A stretch of DNA of 36,057 nucleotides from Deltaproteobacteria bacterium (GCA_003973265.1 QNYZ01000074.1:1-36057), one strand, 5' to 3'; counted from the stretch's first letter, positions 9,630 to 17,625 are shown. The notes: a model not told the origin generated them from the letters alone. Translations and numbers: made by a program.

Positions 9630-11243
9630 CTAGTTCGTGTCCGAATTATCCGGCACCGGTTCGTCTTGGGTTCCAGACTCGTTTTCTGTCGTTCGCGGTG
9701 AAACGAAATCTTTATCTACGCTGCCAGCGGCCTCGGTTTCTCCGGCCTCCGATTTATCCGGGGTCTCCTCCAGGGTCTCATCCAGAGTCTCATCCAGAGT
9801 CTCATCCGGGGGCTCGGCAAGATCGGTCTCGGCGGGACCGGATGGCTCCGATGTCGAGGTTGAGCCAGGCCCGGACTCGGGCTCAAGTTCGGACTCGGGC
9901 TCAGGCGCGGATTCAGGCTTCGATCTATTTTCATCTTCACCGGTTTCAGTTTCGGTTTCTTTTGCTTCTTCGGCTGCCGCTTCCGCCGCTTCTTCGGCCG
10001 CCGCCATCTCTTTCCAGGCCACAGCGGCATCCTGAATCAGGGTGGCGGCCATTTCCTCGTCAATCTCCCGAATTTGAACCAGATCTTCTACCGCCGCCCG
10101 GCTGAGCTCTTCAATGGAAAAAAATCCGTTTTCAAAAAGAGCATCCACAAGGCTTAAACTGATACCGGGCAGGGCCATCAGAGAATCATGTCCCTTTTTC
10201 ATATCGGCGTTATAATTGCTTTCGCTCTGGACATCAAGCCGCCATCCGGTCAACTTGGCGGCCAGACGAACATTTTGCCCGCGCTTGCCAATGGCGATGG
10301 AGAGGGCATCGTCAGGAACTATAATTTCCATGGTCCTGTTGTCTTCATCAATGATCACCCGCGAAATCTCCGCCGGAGACAGCGCGTTGCAGACATATTT
10401 GGCCGGGTCGATATGATAGGAAATAATGTCGATTTTCTCGCCTTTGAGCTCCTGGACCACATTCTGGACGCGGCTTCCCCGCATTCCCACGCAGGCACCC
10501 ACCGGATCAATATCCGAATCATTGGAAGAGACAGCGAATTTGGCGCGCACACCCGGTTCACGGACGGCCCCCATGATTGAAACGATGCCCTCGCTGATCT
10601 CCGGGACTTCGGTTTTGAACAGGTTGATCAAAAAATTTGGGTGGGTCCGCGACAAAACAATTTGCGGCCCCCTTGTTTCATGGAGGATGTCGAGAATATA
10701 CGCACGAATCCGTTCACCCCGACGGTATGATTCTCTGGGTACCTGTTCGCGGAAAGGAAGGATCCCCTCGGTCTGACCGATATTCACAATAATATCGCCT
10801 CTTTCAAATCGCTGGACGATGCCGTTGACCAGCTCCCCCTTGCGATCAAGATAGCTTGCGTATACCGCATCCCGCTCGGCATCCTTCATCTTTTGAATAA
10901 TCACCTGCTTGGCCGATTGCGCGGCAATGCGTCCAAAATTGGAAGTATCCATCTTTCTGCCCAGGCTGTCTCCGGCCTGACATTCAGGATCGAGTCGCCG
11001 TCCCTCCTCAAGGGAGATCTCCGTGTCCGGATCTGTTACCGTTTCCGCCACTTCTTTAAACTGGAAAACCTCGATTTCGCCGGTTTTCTCATCATACTGG
11101 GTTTCAATATCGATTCCATTGCCGAATTTTTTACGGGCAGCAGATAGGATCGCTTCTTCGACAGCCTTGATCAATATCTCCCGGTCAATTCCCTTATCCC
11201 TGCTAATCTGGTCAACCACATGTTTGATTTCGGCGATATACAT
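9630..11243 (-). CDS. nusA: Transcription termination/antitermination factor NusA
   Basis: An elongation factor that binds RNA polymerase and nascent RNA to modulate pausing, termination and antitermination. Domains in the 537-residue product: N-terminal RNAP-binding domain (about 1-125), S1 (about 133-200), two KH domains (about 230-345, with VGACVGMRGSRVQ and AIGKRGQNVRLAAKL), one helix-hairpin-helix acidic-repeat-like module (about 355-415), then a strongly acidic low-complexity tail of about 110 residues that contains tandem DETL units. ATG 11243 shares one base with the rimP stop and lies after a GGGAG sequence; the TTG one codon upstream is less likely. The disordered tail is not part of the core fold and probably varies between relatives. 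Confidence 0.96.
   Translation of the reverse strand: MYIAEIKHVVDQISRDKGIDREILIKAVEEAILSAARKKFGNGIDIETQYDEKTGEIEVFQFKEVAETVTDPDTEISLEEGRRLDPECQAGDSLGRKMDTSNFGRIAAQSAKQVIIQKMKDAERDAVYASYLDRKGELVNGIVQRFERGDIIVNIGQTEGILPFREQVPRESYRRGERIRAYILDILHETRGPQIVLSRTHPNFLINLFKTEVPEISEGIVSIMGAVREPGVRAKFAVSSNDSDIDPVGACVGMRGSRVQNVVQELKGEKIDIISYHIDPAKYVCNALSPAEISRVIIDEDNRTMEIIVPDDALSIAIGKRGQNVRLAAKLTGWRLDVQSESNYNADMKKGHDSLMALPGISLSLVDALFENGFFSIEELSRAAVEDLVQIREIDEEMAATLIQDAAVAWKEMAAAEEAAEAAAEEAKETETETGEDENRSKPESAPEPESELEPESGPGSTSTSEPSGPAETDLAEPPDETLDETLDETLEETPDKSEAGETEAAGSVDKDFVSPRTTENESGTQDEPVPDNSDTN
9757..9816 (-). repeat. Five tandem 12-bp units inside nusA
   Basis: Units at 9757, 9769, 9781, 9793 and 9805 follow the pattern TCC-AG-A/G-GTCTCA on the plus strand. 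The middle two are identical and the outer ones diverge by a few bases. They keep the frame and encode repeats of Asp-Glu-Thr-Leu in the acidic NusA tail, so copy number can vary without breaking the gene. Confidence 0.85.
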
Positions 11244-11797
11244 CAACTTTCTCCCTGATATCCAATAAGTCGCGCATGCGTAATTTGTGAAAAGGGGATG
11301 GCAACCGATACGGCCTCTGTCTGTAACGTTACAACGTCGTCAACGATGCCTTCCAGCATGCCTGTCCATCTTCTTTTTCCATTCACGGGTAAATCGGTCT
11401 GAATCTTGACCCGATTCCCTCTGAACCGGTTATAATCATTCGGTTTACTCAATGGCCGATCCGCGCCCGGTGACGATACCTCCAGCTGGTAGGCACCCGC
11501 ATGATCCGAATGGACATCAATCAGATCGCCAATCTGGCGGCTGATATTCATACAATCATCCAGATTTACGCCTCCCGGCTTGTCAATATACAGCCGCAGC
11601 ACCTGCCCCTGGGGTTCGTTGCGGCATTCTACGTGCACCAGCTCCATGCCCTCCGCTTCGCAAAGCGGTTCGGCCAGTTTCCAGGTCAGACCAGCCAACG
11701 CTTCAACCGGTACGCGTGTCATCCCGCTTTTTTTTCTCATTGCCCCGGACCGTTTGGACCGGGACCGTTTATGTCTAGATGGCCTTTGTCTTTTCAT
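11243..11797 (-). CDS. rimP: Ribosome maturation factor RimP
   Basis: Needed for 30S subunit maturation. The N-terminal alpha/beta domain (LAEPLCEAEGMELVHVE..., then GQVLRLYIDKPGGVNLDDC) and the SPGADRPL motif leading into the C-terminal SH3-like domain identify it. It is first in the rimP-nusA-infB block and its stop shares a base with the nusA ATG. Coordinates give the longest frame, 184 residues with a very basic N-terminal extension. The conserved fold only begins near residue 28, and the ATG at 11797 follows directly on a terminator and a TATAAT-like box with no Shine-Dalgarno. The start may therefore be ATG 11740 or ATG 11722 instead. Confidence 0.93.
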   Translation of the reverse strand: MKRQRPSRHKRSRSKRSGAMRKKSGMTRVPVEALAGLTWKLAEPLCEAEGMELVHVECRNEPQGQVLRLYIDKPGGVNLDDCMNISRQIGDLIDVHSDHAGAYQLEVSSPGADRPLSKPNDYNRFRGNRVKIQTDLPVNGKRRWTGMLEGIVDDVVTLQTEAVSVAIPFSQITHARLIGYQGES

Positions 11798-11814
11798 CTT
11801 TATTATAAAACAAA

Positions 11815-11837
11815 AAAACGGGCTTTTCGCCCGTTTT
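11815..11837 (-). terminator. Intrinsic terminator after tRNA-Gly, potentially bidirectional
   Basis: A 9-bp stem (arms 11815-11823 and 11829-11837, AAAACGGGC with its complement) closes a five-base loop. It is followed on the minus strand by TTTTTTTG and on the plus strand by a second T run at 11842-11848. It ends the tRNA-Gly transcript 150 bp downstream of the gene and insulates it from rimP. Confidence 0.88.
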
Positions 11838-11993
11838 AGTGTTTTTTTGAGTTCCGTCCGCTTCCAGGACGGTGTATCAGCACTGAGTACCTTTTAAAAC
11901 AAAAAACTCACTCCCTCTTCCGGCAATATCCAGGGGGGAATCAATATCCCCGTAATTCCGATATGCCAATTGTCGGATGGTCGGGCGAATAAT

Positions 11994-12069
11994 TGGAGCG
12001 GGCAACGAGATTCGAACTCGCGACACCAAGCTTGGGAAGCTTGTACTCTACCAGCTGAGCTATGCCCGC
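11994..12069 (-). tRNA. tRNA-Gly, anticodon CCC, with encoded CCA
   Basis: A 76-base cloverleaf with perfect 7-bp acceptor pairing (GCGGGCA with TGCCCGC), a 4-bp D stem (one G-U), a 5-bp anticodon stem CAAGC/GCTTG around the loop TTCCCAA, a 5-base variable loop and a T arm with TTCGAAT. The anticodon CCC at positions 34-36 reads GGG. The discriminator base is U, as in bacterial tRNA-Gly, and the 3' CCA is encoded (11996-11994). It stands alone between merR and rimP with its own promoter and terminator. Confidence 0.97.
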
Positions 12070-12086
12070 CCAACATCAGTCTTCAA

Positions 12087-12115
12087 CTAATATGGCATGG
12101 GTCAGCGTTTGTCAA
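12087..12115 (-). promoter_or_regulatory. Sigma70-type promoter for tRNA-Gly
   Basis: A perfect -35 TTGACA (12115-12110), a 17-base spacer and -10 TATTAG (12092-12087) put the transcription start near 12080, about ten bases before the mature tRNA 5' end. No GC-rich discriminator typical of stringent control is evident. Confidence 0.8.
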
Positions 12116-12143
12116 TACTTTTCAATCGGTTTGAAATCTCGTC

Positions 12144-12473
12144 TTATGAGACAAGATTCCGGATGCTTTCGAGTTCACGGCGAATATCTTTGAGCAGGTC
12201 TTCCGGCGTTAGTGTCGGCGCAGGAACATCGCCGCTGTTAAGGCATTTAATGGCGCCACGGATCGTATATTTTTTTACGTACAGCAATTCTTTTATTTTG
12301 AGAACCAGTTCGACATCCTGGCGTCGATACAACCGCTGGCCCGACGGGCTTCGCTTGGGCCTGATCCGTCCAAATTCTGTTTCCCAGAACCGGAGGACAT
12401 GGGATGGCAGGCCGGTGATTTTGCTCACCTCACCTATCTTAAAGTAGAGCTTCTGGGGGATGGATACCTCCAT
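12144..12473 (-). CDS. MerR-family transcriptional regulator
   Basis: A small 109-residue DNA-binding protein. The MerR winged helix-turn-helix is clear: YFKIGEVSKITGLPSHVLRFWE (about 9-30), then the wing with RSPSGQRLYRRQDVELVLKIKELL and a short helix of about 40 residues. There is no effector domain or metal-binding cysteine cluster, so the inducer is unknown. The ATG at 12473 is chosen over an upstream in-frame ATG (12533) because GGGA lies nine bases before it and the family homology begins at this point. It follows pheT by about 200 bp, in the place where ihfA or similar small regulators often follow pheT in proteobacteria. Confidence 0.88.
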   Translation of the reverse strand: MEVSIPQKLYFKIGEVSKITGLPSHVLRFWETEFGRIRPKRSPSGQRLYRRQDVELVLKIKELLYVKKYTIRGAIKCLNSGDVPAPTLTPEDLLKDIRRELESIRNLVS

Positions 12474-12674
12474 CTGCCGACTTCCCTTCGGGAATAAAAA
12501 TATCCCTGCCTGATCACCAGGGGCCGATATCATTACCGTGATATCCGCTTAAAGACAGCAACGTACATGATCGTTCAGCATACTATTTTTCTGAAACCCA
12601 GGTGATACGAATTGATACGATTGTATATTTAACGTAATTACATGCTTATTTCACTGATAATTTCATGCATCGTA

Positions 12675-15092
12675 TCATGCCGGAAGCGCCGCGTCAAAGT
12701 TTTTTACCAGATGGCGGGCCAGTCGCTGGTGAATGTCATTGATTGCATTGTCCACCAGCGTTTCGGTTTCCGAGCGGTAGGTGATCCGAAATGACAGGCT
12801 TTTCTTTCCCGGCGGGATGGACTTTCCCTCGAAAACATCCACCAGTTGGATGGATTCAACCAACGGTTCATCCAGCTGGTAGAGATGGTTTTGAAGGGTG
12901 AAGCCCTCAATATTCCTATCAACAATAATGGTGATATCCCGGTTCATGGATGGATAACGGGGTAACAGGCGGGCCTGTCGGGTCGATGGCGTCACCGATG
13001 CCAGAACGGCTGCATCCATTTCGAAGAGAAACACCGGTTGATCAATGTCGAACGTATCACACACGGATGTCGATACTTCACCCATGACACCGATCGGCGT
13101 CGTACCGGAAAGGATTTCGGCCGCAGCATCCGGTTTAAAATACGGAAATCCGTCAGACTGCAGCCGGGTAAACCGGGTTGCTTCCACCCGCAGGGCGGTC
13201 AGCAGGCCTTCCAGGACCCCTTTCAGATCATAAAAATCACAGGGAGTGTTCTGGTCGTGCCAGGTATTTTCAACCCGGTTTCCGGTCCACAATCCGGACA
13301 GGATTTCTTTCTGATCCGGAAGCGCGTTTTCATCCCCCCGGATAAATGTCTGGCCGATCTCAAATAATTTGATATGCCGCAACTGCTGGTTGATATTATG
13401 CCGGACCGTGCCGAGCAGGCCTGGAACCAGAGATGTACGCATCACGGATTGGGATTCGCTTAGCGGGTTGAGAAGAGATACAAACCGTCGTCGGGGATCA
13501 TCTGCCGAAAAGTTCAGGCAATCGTAATCCCTTTTGGCATTGAAACTGTATGTAATCGCTTCAATAAATCCAAATCCGGTCATCAGCGCCTTGAGTCGTT
13601 CCCGAAAAGAAATGGCCGGGGAGGTCGTGGCCCTGCTGTCTCGAATAGCCGGGAAGGTGGTGGGAATCCGGTTGTATCCGTACAGCCGGGCAACTTCTTC
13701 CATGAGGTCTTCCGGACGTGAGATATCCATTCGAAATGAGGGTGAGGTAACCGATAAACGGGAATCGGAGTCACCGGGCTGAACATCAAACTCAACCGAT
13801 TGCAGCAATTGTGTGATTTGATCAGCCGTCAGGTCGATTCCCAGCACCCGGTTGGTCCGATCAACGGAAAGCTCAATAACAACCGGCAGTACCGGGCCGG
13901 GATGGACATCAATAAATCCCTCGGCCATTTTTCCGCCACAGATCTCCACCATAAGCTGCGCCGCCCGCTCCATGGCCCGGACACATCCCTGGGGGTCCAC
14001 ACCCCGCTCAAACCGATGGGAGGCATCGCTGCCCAGGTTAAACTGTTTGGCAGTACGGCGAATACTCGCCTGATTAAAACAGGCGCTTTCGATCAATACA
14101 CGGGTGCTGGTACTTTCAATTTCAGAGTTGAGTCCGCCCATGACTCCCGCCATGGCAACCGGTTTTTCACCATCACAGATCATCAGCGTATCGTCGTGCA
14201 GTTTCCGCTCCTGCCCGTCCAGGGTGGTAAAAAGATCCCCTTCCCTGGCAGTGCGGACGACAATCCGATGTTCGGCCAGACGATCAAAATCAAACGCATG
14301 CAGCGGCTGGCCGGTTTCCATCATAACAAAGTTGGTGATATCAACCACGTTATTGATCGGCCTCAGGCCCACCGAGCGCAACCGGTCCTGCAGCCAGAAA
14401 GGCGAAGGCCCCACATTGACATCCGTCAAAACCCCGGCCGTATACCGTGGGCAGAGATCCGGGGCCTCAATGGTGATTGATGTAAGCTGATTGATTTCAT
14501 TTCCCGGGGCCGGTTCCGGCACATCCGGAAATTGAATCTCTGTTTTTTCAATGGCGGCAATTTCCCGGCAGATTCCGATCACGCTCAGACAATCCGCCCG
14601 GTTGGGCGTCAAATCAATTTCCAGAACCGGATCGCTTAATCCGAGTGCCTTCCCCAGTGGTTGTCCAACCGTCAAATCGTCCGCCAGAATCATCAAACCG
14701 GATGTATCCAGTCCCAGCTCCAGTTCGGCCTGGCTGCACAACATCCCATCGGAAATTTCGCCGCGGATGGTAGATTTTTTTAGGGTGGACCCGTTGGGGA
14801 AAACCGTTCCGGGGCGGGCGAGGGGAACCAGCGCGCCTTCTTTAACATTGGGAGCGCCGCAGACCACGGGAACCTGCCCGTTTCCGGTATTCACCTGGCA
14901 GCATACCAGCCGATCAGCATTGGGATGCGGGGCCACGGCATCAATACGGCTTACCAGAACCGTATCCAGATAGGCGTAGCGATCCTCAACCCTGTCAACT
15001 TCCAGGCCGACCATGGTCAGAGCGTCGGCCAGACGGTGAATATCATATTCACCCGGTAAATATTCCTTGAGCCAGCTGAGACTAACTTTCAT
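12675..15092 (-). CDS. pheT: Phenylalanyl-tRNA synthetase beta subunit
   Basis: The beta subunit of the (alpha-beta)2 enzyme that charges tRNA-Phe; it carries tRNA recognition and editing. The 805-residue protein is full length. It has an N-terminal MKVSLSWLKEYLP domain, a tRNA-binding OB fold (about 40-150, with APHPNADRL), the B3/B4 editing domain (about 210-380, ending near DASHRFERGVD), B5 (about 405-475), the catalytic-like core, and a C-terminal ferredoxin-like anticodon-binding domain (about 715-805, RYPSMNRDITIIVD). It starts two bases after the pheS stop and is cotranscribed with it. Nothing is missing. Confidence 0.97.
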   Translation of the reverse strand: MKVSLSWLKEYLPGEYDIHRLADALTMVGLEVDRVEDRYAYLDTVLVSRIDAVAPHPNADRLVCCQVNTGNGQVPVVCGAPNVKEGALVPLARPGTVFPNGSTLKKSTIRGEISDGMLCSQAELELGLDTSGLMILADDLTVGQPLGKALGLSDPVLEIDLTPNRADCLSVIGICREIAAIEKTEIQFPDVPEPAPGNEINQLTSITIEAPDLCPRYTAGVLTDVNVGPSPFWLQDRLRSVGLRPINNVVDITNFVMMETGQPLHAFDFDRLAEHRIVVRTAREGDLFTTLDGQERKLHDDTLMICDGEKPVAMAGVMGGLNSEIESTSTRVLIESACFNQASIRRTAKQFNLGSDASHRFERGVDPQGCVRAMERAAQLMVEICGGKMAEGFIDVHPGPVLPVVIELSVDRTNRVLGIDLTADQITQLLQSVEFDVQPGDSDSRLSVTSPSFRMDISRPEDLMEEVARLYGYNRIPTTFPAIRDSRATTSPAISFRERLKALMTGFGFIEAITYSFNAKRDYDCLNFSADDPRRRFVSLLNPLSESQSVMRTSLVPGLLGTVRHNINQQLRHIKLFEIGQTFIRGDENALPDQKEILSGLWTGNRVENTWHDQNTPCDFYDLKGVLEGLLTALRVEATRFTRLQSDGFPYFKPDAAAEILSGTTPIGVMGEVSTSVCDTFDIDQPVFLFEMDAAVLASVTPSTRQARLLPRYPSMNRDITIIVDRNIEGFTLQNHLYQLDEPLVESIQLVDVFEGKSIPPGKKSLSFRITYRSETETLVDNAINDIHQRLARHLVKNFDAALPA

Positions 15093-15094
15093 AA

Positions 15095-16117
15095 TTACTC
15101 AAATTGTGTCAGAAAACGAATATCGTTTTCAAAAAATTTACGGAGATCATCAATACCGTACTTCATCATGGCGATACGTTCCACGCCCATGCCGAATGCA
15201 AAGCCGGTATACCGATGGGTATCATATCCCACGTTTTCAAGGACGGCCGGATGGACCATGCCCGAACCCAGTACTTCCAGCCATCCGGTATCCGAGCAGA
15301 CCCGACAGCCCCTGCCACGGCACATAACGCATTGAATATCGACTTCGGCGCTGGGTTCTGTGAAAGGGAAAAAACTGGGCCGAAACCGGATAGAGGTTTG
15401 ATCATCAAACATCTGGTGGACAAAAACCGTCAAGATCCCCTTAAGGTCTCCAAAAGAGATATTTTCGTCGACCATCAACCCTTCGACCTGGTGGAACATG
15501 GGCGTATGGGTCAGGTCGGAATCGCACCGAAAGACCTTTCCCGGTGCGACCACGCGTACCGGAGGAGATTGTTTTTCCATGACCCGAACCTGTAAAGGCG
15601 AGGTATGGGTCCGCAATACGATATCCTCGGACACAAAAAAGGTGTCCTGCATATCGCGGGCCGGATGGTTCCTGGGAAAATTGAGGGCTTCAAAATTGTA
15701 GTAATCCGTCTCAATTTCGGGGCCTTCAGCCACCGAGAAACCCAAACGGGAAAAGATATCACAGATCTGGCGCATGATCAGGGTAACCGGGTGTAACGTT
15801 CCCCGGACCGCAGAACGACCCGGCAGGGAAACATCGATTGCCGTCTTGTCTTTTGCGCTGTTTTGCGCCAGCCGGTCAGCGGTTTCGGAAAAAACGGCTT
15901 CCAGTGCCTTTTTTACTTTGTTGGCCTCTTTTCCGGCCGTGGGGCGCTGGTCGGGGGGCAGGCTGGAAATGTTGCGCAAAAACCGGGTTACCGCCCCTTT
16001 CCGTCCAAGGTAACGGGTAGAAAGCGCCTGAAGGTCATCGGGCGTGCGCGCCGATGCAACGGCATTCAGGGCTTCTTCCTGTATCTGTTCAATCGTCTCT
16101 GGAACTGTTTTACTCAT
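15095..16117 (-). CDS. pheS: Phenylalanyl-tRNA synthetase alpha subunit
   Basis: The catalytic class II aminoacyl-tRNA synthetase subunit. The 340 residues comprise an N-terminal coiled-coil that binds tRNA-Phe (about 1-90), class II motif 2 (FRCDSDLTHTPMFHQVEGL), the phenylalanine-pocket region FRPSFFPFTEPSAEVD and motif 3 (GFAFGMGVERIAMMKYGIDDLR). A CxxCxGxGCxxC-like set (CVMCRGRGCRVC) follows FRPSFFPFTEPSAEVD, as in many bacterial PheS proteins. It lies 44 bp after rplT in the infC-rpmI-rplT-pheS-pheT unit. Confidence 0.97.
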   Translation of the reverse strand: MSKTVPETIEQIQEEALNAVASARTPDDLQALSTRYLGRKGAVTRFLRNISSLPPDQRPTAGKEANKVKKALEAVFSETADRLAQNSAKDKTAIDVSLPGRSAVRGTLHPVTLIMRQICDIFSRLGFSVAEGPEIETDYYNFEALNFPRNHPARDMQDTFFVSEDIVLRTHTSPLQVRVMEKQSPPVRVVAPGKVFRCDSDLTHTPMFHQVEGLMVDENISFGDLKGILTVFVHQMFDDQTSIRFRPSFFPFTEPSAEVDIQCVMCRGRGCRVCSDTGWLEVLGSGMVHPAVLENVGYDTHRYTGFAFGMGVERIAMMKYGIDDLRKFFENDIRFLTQFE

Positions 16118-16161
16118 GATTGCAAGCCACCTGTGGGGCGAAAACGCCTGATCGCCAGAAT

Positions 16162-16512
16162 TTACAGGCTCTGGGCGGCCAATTCCGCAATCTGTGCGAA
16201 CCCTGCCGGGTCGGACACGGCCAGTTCGGCCAGCACTTTACGATCCAGCTGTACGTTTGCCTTTTTCAGGCCATGAATAAATTTACTGTAAGAGAGGTTA
16301 CTCAGACGTACACCGGCGTTAATTCGGGCAATCCACAATCTCCTGAAATCCCGTTTTCGAACCCGGCGGTCCCGGTAGGCGTACATATTGGCCTTGTCCA
16401 CGGCATTTTTCGCCGTGCGAAATAATTTACCGCGCCCACCCCGAAAACCCTTGGCCGCCTTTAAAACTTTTTGCCTGCGGTGCCTGGCTTTATATCCACG
16501 TTTGACTCGCAT
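16162..16512 (-). CDS. rplT: 50S ribosomal protein L20
   Basis: An early-assembly 23S rRNA-binding protein of 116 residues. The basic extended N-terminus ([23 protein letters not shown]) and the globular C-terminal half ([41 protein letters not shown]) are both complete. In E. coli and B. subtilis L20 represses its own operon by binding a leader that mimics 23S rRNA; the structured region between infC and rpmI here is a candidate target. It starts 45 bp after the rpmI stop. Confidence 0.97.
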   Translation of the reverse strand: MRVKRGYKARHRRQKVLKAAKGFRGGRGKLFRTAKNAVDKANMYAYRDRRVRKRDFRRLWIARINAGVRLSNLSYSKFIHGLKKANVQLDRKVLAELAVSDPAGFAQIAELAAQSL

Positions 16513-16557
16513 GATCTGTACTCCTTGATAAAAATTTCCTGATTTTAAATATCATCA

Positions 16558-16755
16558 TTAAAGATGGGGCAGCATTGCCTTTAATGCGCCCGTGTTGGTT
16601 TTGTCAATCAACCGGCTTTGCCGCAACGATCGTTTCCGTTTCCGGCTTTTTTTCGTGAGAATATGACTGGAATGAGATTTTGAATACACAAATTTTCCAG
16701 ATCCGGTTTTTTTAAATCGCTTGGCCGCTCCGCGGTTCGTTTTAATTTTCGGCAT
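16558..16755 (-). CDS. rpmI: 50S ribosomal protein L35
   Basis: A 65-residue basic large-subunit protein. The N-terminus [21 protein letters not shown] and the [15 protein letters not shown] segment are diagnostic. The frame stays open to 16944, but ATG 16755 is the true start: AGGAG lies nine bases before it and the L35 sequence begins exactly there. The upstream codons belong to the structured leader. Confidence 0.96.
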   Translation of the reverse strand: MPKIKTNRGAAKRFKKTGSGKFVYSKSHSSHILTKKSRKRKRSLRQSRLIDKTNTGALKAMLPHL

Positions 16756-16962
16756 AACGTGTAACTCCTGTTCAGTTGTAGAGACCATCCAGAGATGGTT
16801 TTTATAAAAATAGATGGCGCGAGCAATGGGACCACCCCTGCTCACGCCATAATTGGCGTCATTTTGTAACAGCCTGTTCGGCGGTGCACCGGCCGGCTGG
16901 CCGGCCCGTAAATCACCCGCCTGTCCGAACAGCCACTGGATCAAACCAGATAAATACCGACC
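16756..16962 (-). promoter_or_regulatory. Structured infC-rpmI intergenic leader, candidate L20 autoregulatory RNA
   Basis: This 207-base gap between two ribosomal-operon genes is rich in nested pairing. A three-tier stem runs 16874-16932: outer 7 bp (CTGTTCG with CGAACAG), middle 6 bp with one bulged G, inner 7-bp GGCCGGC/GCCGGCC. A small hairpin (ACGCC/GGCGT) lies near 16848-16863, and ACCATC/GATGGT forms a stem near 16783-16802, close before the rpmI Shine-Dalgarno. In gamma-proteobacteria the L20 translational operator lies in this same interval. Whether this RNA binds L20 is inference. Confidence 0.5.
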
Positions 16963-17502
16963 CTACTTGGGGGCCAATATCATCATGATCGTTCGTCCTT
17001 CAAATTTGGGGGCCTGTTCGACAACTGCAATATCGGCGGTCTCTTCGGCGATTCGGGCCAGCATTTCCCGCCCCTGGCCGGAGAGCGTAATTTCGCGCCC
17101 CCTAAACCGTACGGTGACCTTGACCTTGTCGTGGCGTTCAATGAACTTGCGGATATATCCCAGCTTGGTCTGCAGGTCATGTTCGCCGGTCTTGGGTCGA
17201 ACCTTGATTTCCTTCAGTTGAAACTGCGCCTGTTTTTTTTTGGCTTCCTGTTTCTTTTTCGTCTGTTCGTATTTGTACCGGCCGTAATCCATGATCTTGC
17301 ATACGGGCGGATTCGAATTGGGTGATACTTCCACTAAATCCAAACCGAATTCACCGGCAAGGGTTAAGGCTTTATCCCTGGTGACGACCCCCAGCTGGTT
17401 ACCGTCAGAATCGATGACCCGCATTTCAGCGGCCTTTATCTGGTGGTTGATCCGGGTCTGGTTGGATTTATTCGGCCGATAGGGTTTTCGCAGTATAGCT
17501 AT
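16963..17502 (-). CDS. infC: Translation initiation factor IF-3, starting at an ATA codon
   Basis: It binds the 30S subunit, prevents premature 50S joining and proofreads start codons. The 179 residues match the usual length of about 180: an N-terminal domain (RINHQIKAAEMRVIDSDGNQ), a Lys-rich linker (KKKQEAKKKQAQ) and a C-terminal domain (EIKVRPKTGEHDLQTKL...KVKVTVRFRGRE). The first canonical in-frame start is ATG 17424, but homology clearly continues upstream (RPNKSNQTRINHQIKAAE). The only codon at a proper distance from the perfect AGGAGG (17515-17510) is ATA at 17502-17500, seven bases away, and a stop closes the frame at about 17535. E. coli infC uses AUU, which IF-3 itself discriminates against for autoregulation; the same logic fits here. 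Confidence 0.93.
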   Translation of the reverse strand: MAILRKPYRPNKSNQTRINHQIKAAEMRVIDSDGNQLGVVTRDKALTLAGEFGLDLVEVSPNSNPPVCKIMDYGRYKYEQTKKKQEAKKKQAQFQLKEIKVRPKTGEHDLQTKLGYIRKFIERHDKVKVTVRFRGREITLSGQGREMLARIAEETADIAVVEQAPKFEGRTIMMILAPK

Positions 17503-17509
17503 GCGGACA

Positions 17510-17515
17510 CCTCCT
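17510..17515 (-). promoter_or_regulatory. Shine-Dalgarno of infC
   Basis: A perfect AGGAGG ends seven bases before the ATA at 17502. A second ATA (17496-17494) and a CTG (17493-17491) are in frame but 13 and 16 bases away, too far for good initiation. This site decides the infC start. Confidence 0.85.
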
Positions 17516-17520
17516 GAGTT

Positions 17521-17548
17521 ATTAAACCTGAATTATTAAACCTGAATT
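17521..17548 (-). repeat. Tandem 14-bp repeats in the infC leader
   Basis: Two exact head-to-tail copies of ATTAAACCTGAATT (plus strand) at 17521-17534 and 17535-17548 are followed by a partial third (ATTAAATT). On the minus strand each ends in TTCAGG, resembling the CTCAGGAGG that holds the true ribosome-binding site. Slippage duplication is the simplest origin. Confidence 0.85.
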
Positions 17549-17625
17549 ATTAAATTAGTATCTAAATCTTTTCAATACCCCTTTTACGGGGTGAGGATCA
17601 GCAGAGAATCCCCGGCATATTCAAA

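Noticed and set aside
9757..9816. Short regular repeats as a CRISPR-like array
   Set aside because: Units are 12 bp, directly adjacent without spacers, and encode in-frame DETL inside nusA.
12135..12152. Hairpin at the merR stop as a terminator
   Set aside because: The 7-bp stem includes a G-U pair and the stop codon, with no T tract after it; it is too weak to call.
16756..16944. N-terminal extension of L35 to 128 residues
   Set aside because: The Shine-Dalgarno and the L35 family N-terminus both place the start at 16755; the extension is the structured leader read in frame.
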